This document shows, piece by piece, positions 8,326 to 15,483 of a DNA stretch of 32,539 bases. The DNA comes from Oligoflexia bacterium. GTDB taxonomy: Bacteria; Bdellovibrionota_C; UBA2361; JBGSMV01. Each line of letters starts with the position of its first letter. The stretch's first letter is position 1. The translations under genes were made by a program, and so were the position numbers. A model generated the notes under the pieces. The model was not told the DNA's origin and searched no databases. It saw only the letters and a list, made by a program, of their open reading frames with translations. Where the stretch lies: assembly GCA_019694515.1 (NCBI GenBank), contig JAIBBU010000033.1, positions 1-32,539 of the forward strand. The letters run 5' to 3'.

Positions 8326-9411
8326 ATGAGCAGTCTTCCCGACCCAGCACCAGGAGCGGCCCGAAGGGCGGATCAGGCGGAGGTATTCTCCGAGGCCGCG
8401 AAAATCGCACCGCAGCTGCGGGGGATCGCCATGCTTGGTCGATATGCCAGCGATCTGGATCAAATTGCTCTGGCTGCATTAAGGGACCCAACTGCAATGC
8501 AAAACGGCCGCCAGGGGCTGGTTCAGTATCAACAAACCTTTTCGTTAGGCAAGCAGCAACCGGTGTGCGGGTACAGAATTACAGTACCAGAAGATTCCGC
8601 CTTCGAGGTCGTGATTCGAAGCTGCCCCACCCGCCACGCCGAACTTCTTGATCGTCCCGCTTTAGCGAGGATGCGCTCGCATTTTCCTGCAATCCTGAGA
8701 ACAGTCCATGATGCGACGGATAGCTGGCGCAGCGCGCTGGTGCTTGAGCATATCGACGGATCAGACGACAAGTCCGGTCCATCGGATTATCTGAACCGGT
8801 TTGCTGCTCCCGGGGGCTTGGATAAATTAACACAGGAGATCTTTCCGGGAATCTGCGAGGTATACGCGGCCGGACTCTCGATCGCCGACTTAGCACCACA
8901 TCAGGCGCATAATGTGATTTACGATCGGAACTCCGATCGTTTTAGGCTGCTGGACCTAGGCTGCGTCCTGCACTGGCATCAACCGATCGGTTTCTTTGTC
9001 GAAACTTTATTGGGGCCGCAGCTAAAAGACCCCGGCCCCCGCGGCTTAGAGTATCTTGCAAAAATGTTAGCGCTGTTCGATCGGGCCTTTCCCGACGAAT
9101 TAGCGACTCCCACCGAATCCCGACAAACCGCTCATTATTTTCCCCATTCTACGGAGCTGGCCTCGCAATTGCCCGGGTCAAGAATTGTGGCTCCCGAGAT
9201 GCCGGAGCACCATATCGGTTGGTCAAAGCTATGTTTAGACCCAACGCAGCCGACTCCGCGCCTCGGACAACCGCTGCTGGTGGTTGATGAAGAGGTCAAA
9301 TTTTATGTGGATGCGCGGCTGATTGAAGCTGCTCGAGCCGGAAATGTTAATAGATTTGCCCAGATCTTGGAGTTATCGAACCACAGACTGGGCCGACAGC
9401 GCCGGGCTTAA
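8326..9411 (+). CDS. Putative protein-kinase-like/phosphotransferase-fold protein
   Basis: 361 residues, no signal peptide, and a Pro/Ala-rich N-terminus. The order of motifs follows the kinase/APH fold. A strand with Arg98 (FEVVIRS) sits where the ATP-binding Lys would be; a hinge-like LVLEHIDG ends near 145; a catalytic-loop-like segment SIADLAPHQAHNVIYD carries D188 and N196; and RFRLLDLG (D210-L-G) stands in for the metal-binding DFG. The D-to-N gap is three residues longer than in classical kinases, and Arg replaces Lys, so it may be divergent or inactive. It could be mistaken for an unrelated alpha/beta protein; a profile search would decide. It is the first of four plus-strand genes of unusual type. 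Confidence 0.55.
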   Translation: MSSLPDPAPGAARRADQAEVFSEAAKIAPQLRGIAMLGRYASDLDQIALAALRDPTAMQNGRQGLVQYQQTFSLGKQQPVCGYRITVPEDSAFEVVIRSCPTRHAELLDRPALARMRSHFPAILRTVHDATDSWRSALVLEHIDGSDDKSGPSDYLNRFAAPGGLDKLTQEIFPGICEVYAAGLSIADLAPHQAHNVIYDRNSDRFRLLDLGCVLHWHQPIGFFVETLLGPQLKDPGPRGLEYLAKMLALFDRAFPDELATPTESRQTAHYFPHSTELASQLPGSRIVAPEMPEHHIGWSKLCLDPTQPTPRLGQPLLVVDEEVKFYVDARLIEAARAGNVNRFAQILELSNHRLGRQRRA

Positions 9412-9529
9412 TCAGCACAGCAAGTGTGACATAGTCCACGAGCGAAATGAGCGCACCTAGGCTTGTCTGTGTCATTGCTGTACGAGGTGCGCTATTCAGG
9501 GACGAAATGCCTGCCTGTATGCGCGCTTC
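9412..9529. other. Intergenic stretch with a 9-base inverted repeat
   Basis: Downstream of the kinase-like gene, AGCGCACCT (9450-9458) is perfectly repeated in inverted form as AGGTGCGCT (9485-9493), with a 26-base loop and no T-run. The stretch also holds GTCATTGC, a fragment resembling the end of the repeat element just beyond. There is no coding signal. Confidence 0.4.
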
Positions 9530-9772
9530 TGTCATTGCGAACCCGAGCTTGGCGAGGGTGAAGCAACCCCTAACATTATGGCGATGTAGGCTTTGTCTCT
9601 AGATAAACGTAAAAGTTTCTTACGAGCATTAAGACTACGGCTATTGGCTGGAGAATCTCCAGAAACTTCTCCTAACTTCTTCAGTCCAGAGACCATTACG
9701 ACTTAAAGTTAGGGTTTGCCCGCCTCCGCTCATGCTACGGCGTGGCAGGCTTTCGCTCCGCTCGCAATGACA
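9530..9772. repeat. MITE-like non-coding repeat element, copy 1
   Basis: Begins TGTCATTGCGA and ends with the inverted TCGCAATGACA. The interior shares, in the same order, several blocks with the element at 21731-21921: AGGCTTTGT, AGTTTCTTAC followed by AGCAT, and CGACTTAAAGTTAGGGTT near the right end. This copy is longer because its right arm carries about 28 extra bases, and both arms have drifted. The first and last bases are flanked by GCGCGC-type sequence on both sides, hinting that the full inverted end extends outward. No open frame inside it looks real. The TGTCATTGCGAGCGAAGC core is familiar from dispersed repeats in various bacteria. Confidence 0.75.
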
Positions 9773-9927
9773 AGACCGCGCGCAAGGAGACCGGTTGCGT
9801 CTCCGAAATATGTAACATCTACAGCGATAAAAGAAGATCTCTCCTCGAATTGCGTAACATCTGACGGTGTGCGCGAAGCAGTTTTCCGCCTGCCCACAAA
9901 GAAGCAGATTGTGTTAACATTCCTGAA

Positions 9928-10557
9928 ATGGGGCCCGACAAAGATCAAAAGAGTTCTGCCGGCTCGCCTAACCGTCAGATGCTGGGTCAGGGCAACACAG
10001 AAAAGTCGGTGCTGCCGTCAGCTGCTCAACACCCAGCGGATCCGCTTTCAAATTGCGTAGCCGAGGAATCACAACCACCCTCCCCCGGCCAGGTCTCTTC
10101 GAACTTGCGAGAGATCTACAGGAAGGACAAAGTTCTGATCGCACACAGCGCCCTCGCCGGCGCGGCTTCATTCCCTATCTCCTGGGCGGTAAGTGCTCTT
10201 GCTGTGGGGAAATTGGCCGCTCCCTTTGCAAATGCGGCGCTAGGAGTAGCATCCAGCCTCGGAGTTTATCTCGCTGTTTTTTACGGACTTAGTTTATGGC
10301 GCGCCCGAAATGAGAACTCTGAGCGGGGCGCTTCCCTGTATCTCGGCAAGTTCGTGGACTGTGTAAAAATTCTAGGACTTAAGGAAGTTGCCGAGATGGG
10401 ACTAAGATATGCCTTCCACTCCGGGCTTATGGCAGCGGGACTACCGGCCGGAATCGCCTCCCCGATCGCGCAGTTAATCTCCGGAGGAACGGGCCATTTG
10501 GCCGTGCCAATGTTTGCATATGTTGGACGCAATTTTTTCAAACGCAAATTTGAGTAG
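9928..10557 (+). CDS. Uncharacterised integral membrane protein
   Basis: 209 residues. Residues 1-60 are polar and probably disordered (Ser, Pro, Gln-rich). Three to four hydrophobic segments follow: about 70-95 (AHSALAGAASFPISWAVSALAVG), about 97-125 (FANAALGVASSLGVYLAVFYGL) and about 160-200 (two Gly-rich helices around GLMAAGLPAGIASPIAQLI and HLAVPMFAYV). The end is basic (RNFFKRKFE), so the C-terminus is probably cytoplasmic. I know no family that fits. The ATG has no Shine-Dalgarno; TAACAT seven bases upstream could be a -10 box. The repeat element lies just before it, so the element may supply or disturb upstream control. Confidence 0.7.
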   Translation: MGPDKDQKSSAGSPNRQMLGQGNTEKSVLPSAAQHPADPLSNCVAEESQPPSPGQVSSNLREIYRKDKVLIAHSALAGAASFPISWAVSALAVGKLAAPFANAALGVASSLGVYLAVFYGLSLWRARNENSERGASLYLGKFVDCVKILGLKEVAEMGLRYAFHSGLMAAGLPAGIASPIAQLISGGTGHLAVPMFAYVGRNFFKRKFE

Positions 10558-10570
10558 CAGCGGCGGCGCA

Positions 10571-10599
10571 GTTACAATTCGGCCTTAGTCACTTATACT
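10571..10599 (+). promoter_or_regulatory. Sigma-70-like promoter, near-leaderless
   Basis: GTTACA (10571-10576), a 17-base spacer, then TATACT (10594-10599), a five-of-six match to the -10 consensus. Only nine bases separate it from the ATG at 10609, giving a 5' leader of a few bases at most, and there is no Shine-Dalgarno. Confidence 0.5.
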
Positions 10600-10608
10600 G
10601 AAAGAACA

Positions 10609-11736
10609 ATGCAAACTAGTCACGCGCCGAATCCATTCCCCAGTCGAGGTGGGCATAATCTCGCTCAAGCTTTGCTCGCAGCCGGGCCCTCGGCTTGGAC
10701 CTTCGAGGAGTGCCCAGACCCGACGCCGATCAAGAGGTTCTATATTCCGGATGGCTCCGAGCTCCACCCGCGCCTATTATCGGCGCTCCTTCAGATCTTG
10801 GCTCCACTCGGTGGATCAGTAGTGATTGACCCGGAATCGACACATCGCGCGGCAGGTCTACAGGTGCCGTGGGAAACATTCGATCAACAGCTGCGCGGGG
10901 TACTGGCGATCGATGGCGGGCTGGGTGGTTATTCGGCTATTCCACCGACGGCAGTAATTGACTCAATGGCACCAGCAGCAATCCAAACTCTAGCCCAGCA
11001 GCTTATCTACTCAGGCGGTCCAATGTTGTGGTGCCCGCATTATTATTCGCTAGAATTAAGAGGGGCAGTTTCCGATAGCGAGGCGCAAGCGTTTCAAAAG
11101 CTGGCGGCTGAGAAGGGCGCGTGGGCGTCCGTCGACCCCAGAAGAGGCTGGGAGTATCTAGAAAACATTGCACTGCAGCAGGCAGCTTTGGGCATAAATT
11201 ATCTTGCGGGACTAATAGTCGGAGAGCCAGCAGGTTCCACACTTATCACTCTCTCGGCGGCGGCATACGCCGGTTGGATGGCTCCGGAATCTTCTAAATT
11301 AGGGCGACCGGTGGAGCAGCTTTCAATGCGGCCCGAGGTCTTGCAGCAGGCCGAGCTTTATCTGAAAACCAGAGCGCGTTGGGAATTTAGGCCTTCTCGA
11401 GGCCCCGCCGATCTCGCTTTCTTTTCCGGAAGCTTGGCAGAGCTAAACGCCAAATTCAAATTACACCTGATCGAAGATGGTGAGGAAGAAGATCGACTGT
11501 GTCTTAAACTCGACCGCCTGGTATGGCGAACACCTAACGATTGCAACTCTCATGATTTCGCCGGAGCTTTTCCCCGCGCCTGCGTCCGTTTGCTGGAGCA
11601 GCGTGGTTTGTGCGGAGTCCTGATGCCAAGGTTTGTATATAGCTGTACTGAATCCCATGTGCATTGGGAGGCATGTGAAATCCTGCTTCCTGTGAAGCCA
11701 AACAAATTCTACCTGGGACAATTTTCAAATTTGTAG
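10609..11736 (+). CDS. Uncharacterised soluble protein
   Basis: 375 residues, no signal peptide or membrane segment, and a polar N-terminus of about 25 residues. A mixed alpha/beta body contains IKRFYIPDGSELHPRLLSALLQIL and GGSVVIDPES near residues 40-80. A Gly/Ala-rich central part (about 190-230) includes INYLAGLIVGEPAGSTLI. The C-terminal third is Cys/His-rich (CLKLDR, DCNSHDF, RACVRL, SCTESHVHWEACEILL), which could bind metal or simply be structural. I do not recognise a family or catalytic motif. It lies 51 bases after the membrane-protein gene but seems to have its own promoter, so it is not clearly part of an operon. Confidence 0.7.
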   Translation: MQTSHAPNPFPSRGGHNLAQALLAAGPSAWTFEECPDPTPIKRFYIPDGSELHPRLLSALLQILAPLGGSVVIDPESTHRAAGLQVPWETFDQQLRGVLAIDGGLGGYSAIPPTAVIDSMAPAAIQTLAQQLIYSGGPMLWCPHYYSLELRGAVSDSEAQAFQKLAAEKGAWASVDPRRGWEYLENIALQQAALGINYLAGLIVGEPAGSTLITLSAAAYAGWMAPESSKLGRPVEQLSMRPEVLQQAELYLKTRARWEFRPSRGPADLAFFSGSLAELNAKFKLHLIEDGEEEDRLCLKLDRLVWRTPNDCNSHDFAGAFPRACVRLLEQRGLCGVLMPRFVYSCTESHVHWEACEILLPVKPNKFYLGQFSNL

Positions 11737-11904
11737 TCTAAAAACTGCGCTTCCAAATAGACCAGACCCACAATCAAGAACTACGGCTTCCCGAGACTTT
11801 GCCGCGAACTTGTGGTTTCTGTGAAACAATTCAAGATAGAATGCCGACGATTTGACAAGCCGCTGGGTCTTGTTACCCTATCCTCTCAGCTTTGGAATTG
11901 CAGT

Positions 11905-13575
11905 ATGCCCACCCGCAGTAAAACGTCACCGGCTCGTTCCCCTACCCCCGCAACTGATACACGGCTCGACGATCTGGATATAGTCGATTGTCAAAATGCG
12001 CTGACAGCGGCATGGCGCGAGCTGAGTGAGCGGACCGACCCCAGAGGTGCTCCCATCTTCTCCCGAAATGCGCTCGTTAGACTGGCGGAGCTGGACGCTG
12101 ACCCGATCGTCGTCGGAGAACTTCTAGCGCTTAGGATTGGCAGCACCCGCTACAGTTTCATCAGCCCTGAAGAGTTATTTAAACTGCATGCAGCCGGATA
12201 TTCGTCAGCGGAGCTTAAACAGCTGTGCGAGCTGCGCTTAGAAACGGGCGCGCGGCTGGTGTATGCAGGCCACCAGCTGGGGCCTCTGGAATGGGCCGCT
12301 CGTCAAGATTACCATTTCAATGTCGCGCGCTTGTGCGAGCTCGCTCGGATTAAAACCCCGTCCGGACGCTGCCTCTTTCGCTCCTTTGAAACGCTGGTCG
12401 ATGCCGCCGCAAGGTGCACCTCGCTGCACGATCTGCAGGATTTGGCGGATCTGACGTTGGCCGGCGACCGTGATGTCTTCCAGTCGGCCACCCAGGTGCT
12501 TTCATTGCTTAAACATCAGGGTTCCCTGGCCGGCGCTCGAAAGCTTCTTGAGTTTAGGACACACGATGGTCAGGAGATTCTTGATGGAGAATCTCTGGTG
12601 CAGGCGACCAGAGAGCGGCTCGCATTGGGAGAGGTCGCTGAGGTTTCGGCCTTAAAGGACTCGCTGGGCCAGACGATCTTTTCGGAGGGCGAGGACTTGG
12701 TGCAAGCAGTTGGATGGATCAGATCCGATCCTCTTACCTGGAGCTCGTTTCGCGCGCTCTTAAAACTGCGGGGAGCGGACGGCAATTCGCTCTTCAGAGA
12801 TGGCGGGGATTTGAATCGCATGCTTGCGCGGGAGGGCACGCCCGACATGGCAATGCGTTTTGCGGAGATCCGCACGCCGGATGGAAAGCAGGCCTTTGAC
12901 GGCAACGAGATCGCCAATCTGGTAAATCGAGGAGTGCCGGTGGAAGCAGCCGCAGAATTCGCCCAGGCCGGTTTAAGTGCAGCTGACGTGTGGGTGCATG
13001 GATCTCTAGGGTTCCGTGAACCGAGCTATTTCAGTCGGGGCCGCAAACCGAAGCTCTTGATACTGTTAGCAGAGAACGATCCGATTGGCGACTGGGGCCT
13101 ACGCACGATTTGCAGCCGTGATACTTATAAGTTTCTAGAGCAAATTGTCGGACCATACAACTTCATGGTGCGCGCGCTAAACCGCGTCAGCCAATTCGCC
13201 GCCCTGATGAACTCGGTTCCGGAGCTGGAGGGCAAAATCATTTTTAGCCACGGCTCTAAACATCGCCTATATTTTGGTACCTACAAACCAAAATACAGCG
13301 GTGATTATAGCTACGAGGATATCAGTTTATCTTCAAGCAACCGCTCGGCGTTGGAGCTATTTACGCGCGTCCGGGAGCAGGGCACGATTCTGCTGCATGC
13401 TTGTGAGACAAAGAAGGGCGGCCCCAAGGCGCGGAATCTTTACAGTGCACTTTGCTCCTCTGCTCCCGGGCGCCGGGTCTTCGCGTTTGAGGATGTTCTG
13501 CGAAATCGAGAATTGAATGTTGTGAATCCCTACCCTCTCGAACTCACCCGGCAGCGACATGTGCCACGAGCGTAA
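11905..13575 (+). CDS. Solenoid-repeat protein with putative caspase-fold (clan CD-like) C-terminal domain
   Basis: The ATG at 11905 gives 556 residues; an in-frame GTG at 11812 would add 31 and neither has a clear Shine-Dalgarno. Residues about 36-370 hold nine to ten imperfect 34-residue helical repeats. The common core is a helix ending LxxLR, then DGxxxF, a turn, and a second helix; good copies begin LLEFRTHDGQEI, LLKLRGADGNSLF and FAEIRTPDGKQAF. Residues about 380-556 form an alpha/beta domain with strand KLLILLAEND, strand-His motif KIIFSHGS (H449) and strand-Cys motif TILLHACE (C500). The His-Cys spacing and hydrophobic-strand settings match caspases, CHAT and related clan CD peptidases. 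Protease activity is inferred, not shown. No signal peptide; the N-terminus is Ser/Pro/Thr-rich. Confidence 0.65.
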   Translation: MPTRSKTSPARSPTPATDTRLDDLDIVDCQNALTAAWRELSERTDPRGAPIFSRNALVRLAELDADPIVVGELLALRIGSTRYSFISPEELFKLHAAGYSSAELKQLCELRLETGARLVYAGHQLGPLEWAARQDYHFNVARLCELARIKTPSGRCLFRSFETLVDAAARCTSLHDLQDLADLTLAGDRDVFQSATQVLSLLKHQGSLAGARKLLEFRTHDGQEILDGESLVQATRERLALGEVAEVSALKDSLGQTIFSEGEDLVQAVGWIRSDPLTWSSFRALLKLRGADGNSLFRDGGDLNRMLAREGTPDMAMRFAEIRTPDGKQAFDGNEIANLVNRGVPVEAAAEFAQAGLSAADVWVHGSLGFREPSYFSRGRKPKLLILLAENDPIGDWGLRTICSRDTYKFLEQIVGPYNFMVRALNRVSQFAALMNSVPELEGKIIFSHGSKHRLYFGTYKPKYSGDYSYEDISLSSSNRSALELFTRVREQGTILLHACETKKGGPKARNLYSALCSSAPGRRVFAFEDVLRNRELNVVNPYPLELTRQRHVPRA

Positions 13576-13591
13576 TAACCGATCCGAGGGC

Positions 13592-14722
13592 TCAATTAAG
13601 CCCACCGACAGTTACAACACTACTATGCTTAATTTCCCGGGCTACAAGCGGGTACTGAATTTCGCGGTCACGTACCGGTAATACTCCATCGAGAAGCTCC
13701 ACCGCGCGAAGCTTATCTATTGTTTCAGAATATGATTGACGTGTTATTTCACCTGATACCAGCGAGAAGGAATCAATTGCAGCCGTCGTTGCGACGTAGC
13801 AAATATAGGTGCCTGCGGTGACATTATCGGCGTGCTGCCTAGCGGCCGACACGAAGCGCGGTTGCGCATAGTCAATCTCACCAAAACGCACTCCCTCGAC
13901 TGCCGCATCGCCCGCGGCGCGGAGCACCTCCGGCTTCTGGACCCAGTAATTCGAGAGTACCGCCGAATTGCCGCCCAGATCTCTTAAGCGCCTAAGAAAC
14001 GGTCCGGCTTGGGCCAGCTGCAGATTCATAAAGATTGCTTGCGGCTTGGCTTTCAGCAACTTTCCAATAGTCGCACCAAAGTCCTGCTCTGTCGGCACCA
14101 AGGTGTCCTCAGCAAGCACCGAGCCCCCAAGCTCCTTGAGCTTCTTATCGAAGGCCGCGGTTAGAGCCGTATTCCACTCATCTTCGATCGTGACGGTGCT
14201 GAAGGTCTTTAGATTCAGCTTAGCGGCGTAAGCGGCAAGAAACGAACCTTCGGTATCCGCACTTATATATGCTCGCAATGCATACTTATTACCGGAAAGC
14301 AGCAATGGGTGCGCGGCCGATGCGAAAAGCGGGACCTGCGAACTTTCGGAGAGTGGATTTAACGGCATGGCAGTTTTGCTGCGGCTCACCACTACGGCAT
14401 AAACGGCCGGGTCAAGAATCACACTACGGAATTCGTTTACGGCAGCTTTCACATCGTCCTGCGTATCCCCGAACACCAGCTCCGGTACACAGCCGCGTTG
14501 CGCACCAACCGGACGCGCTGTTTGCGCTTCAATCGCAATCAAGGCGCCATTTTTACATTCAGCCCCGAGCGCCGCACCTGCGCCGGTTAACTCGGTAAGA
14601 ACCGCAATCTTGCATTTCTTAGGGGTCGGTGGATGCTCAGCGCTTACCTGCGGCCCCCACAACAATGTGCTTAAGATCAGTAAAGATGCTTGTTTTTTCA
14701 GCATAATAATGGGCGCGAGCAT
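13592..14722 (-). CDS. Second orphan type-1 substrate-binding protein
   Basis: 376 residues from ATG 14722, with a signal peptide ending near QVSA before EHPPTPKK. KIAVLTELTGAGAALGAECKNGALIAIE is the usual opening of branched-chain amino-acid-type binding proteins. AVVVSRSKTAMPLN, TFSTVTIEDEWNTALTAAF and QAIFMNLQLAQAGPFLRRL mark the two-lobed fold. The Shine-Dalgarno AAGGAGGT abuts this ATG with almost no spacer, and the ATG six codons later (14704) starts a tidier signal peptide (MLKKQASLLILS) but is too far from the same site, so the true start is unclear. No ABC permease lies nearby. It differs clearly from the binding protein at 3288-4370. It converges on the caspase-like gene with a 16-base gap. 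Confidence 0.85.
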   Translation of the reverse strand: MLAPIIMLKKQASLLILSTLLWGPQVSAEHPPTPKKCKIAVLTELTGAGAALGAECKNGALIAIEAQTARPVGAQRGCVPELVFGDTQDDVKAAVNEFRSVILDPAVYAVVVSRSKTAMPLNPLSESSQVPLFASAAHPLLLSGNKYALRAYISADTEGSFLAAYAAKLNLKTFSTVTIEDEWNTALTAAFDKKLKELGGSVLAEDTLVPTEQDFGATIGKLLKAKPQAIFMNLQLAQAGPFLRRLRDLGGNSAVLSNYWVQKPEVLRAAGDAAVEGVRFGEIDYAQPRFVSAARQHADNVTAGTYICYVATTAAIDSFSLVSGEITRQSYSETIDKLRAVELLDGVLPVRDREIQYPLVAREIKHSSVVTVGGLN

Positions 14723-14769
14723 ACCTCCTTCGCGACTACTTGGCGAGAGAAAAGCCGAGCGCTAACGGG

Positions 14770-15360
14770 CTACCCAACCCTGGCCGGTATGCGCGAGCTA
14801 AAATCGACCCGCCCACTTCGATAAATCTGAGTTAGAACAGCAGTGGCATCCGTCGCATTATACCGGGAGAAATCGAGATCCATTGCGCCGCGCAATTCAT
14901 AGTAACTGGCATGATCTCGAATCTGGCATGGAATCTCTATATCGTGCGCTCGCGCATTGCTGGAAACGGATCCCAATAAAGTACCGTTACAACCACCCGC
15001 GGCACGCAGCGCTGCCGGAAGGCAGTTGCCACGCAGCTCGGATATTCGCAGTATCAGATCGGGCAGGCGCAGCAGACTATTAAAATCGAATACACTAAAA
15101 TTTTGCGCACTTCGATCGATCTTAAGGCTGCTCACGGGAATTGTGATAGCGCTGGTAATTGACAACGGATCGTTTGGGTTTCTCAACCAGACTTTCCCCG
15201 ACAACCCTGTAGTGCTCCCACTTAGCGGTTGAATTGGCGAATCAAAGCGAAACGAAATGCGGGTATTAGAGTCGTCGACGTCCATCGGCAGCTTCCAACG
15301 GGCAGCAATCGCGGATGCCGGTAATAGAGCTGCCAGCATCAATAGAAAAACCTTGCGCAT
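14770..15360 (-). CDS. YceI-like periplasmic lipid-binding-fold protein
   Basis: Start chosen at ATG 15360, which begins a signal peptide (RKVFLLMLAALLPASAIA); the longer open frame upstream has no coding character. The 196-residue product matches YceI length. The pattern is a strand 'DVDDSNTRISFRFDSPIQPLSG', a 'GLSGKVWL' strand, 'SITSAITIPVSSLKIDRSAQN', then 'HDIEIPCQI' and a closing 'YYELRGAMDLDFSRYN'. YceI proteins are antiparallel-barrel proteins that bind amphiphilic or isoprenoid molecules; the ligand here is unknown. Two cysteines in the middle (NCLPAALRAAGGC) could form a disulfide. It is divergent from the papain-like gene (123 bases between starts). Confidence 0.7.
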   Translation of the reverse strand: MRKVFLLMLAALLPASAIAARWKLPMDVDDSNTRISFRFDSPIQPLSGSTTGLSGKVWLRNPNDPLSITSAITIPVSSLKIDRSAQNFSVFDFNSLLRLPDLILRISELRGNCLPAALRAAGGCNGTLLGSVSSNARAHDIEIPCQIRDHASYYELRGAMDLDFSRYNATDATAVLTQIYRSGRVDFSSRIPARVG

Positions 15361-15483
15361 GCCGATCAATCTACAGCGGCGGTCAGATAAGCACAAAGGA
15401 CGATCTAAGAAAGCGCCCTTTCGCTCTTGGTAACAGATCAGGAATGCCCTATTATCACCATCACACCCAGCTATTAGAGTTGT

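Noticed and set aside
9716..10060. Open frame across the right arm of repeat copy 1 into the membrane-protein gene
   Set aside because: Its first part is repeat sequence and the rest is a shifted frame of the 9928 gene; the product is compositionally odd.
8326..13575. The kinase-like, membrane and caspase-like genes as a known anti-phage defence operon
   Set aside because: Gene gaps, separate promoter-like boxes and absence of a recognisable nucleic-acid sensor, nuclease or NTPase do not match any named system; kept only as an open hypothesis.
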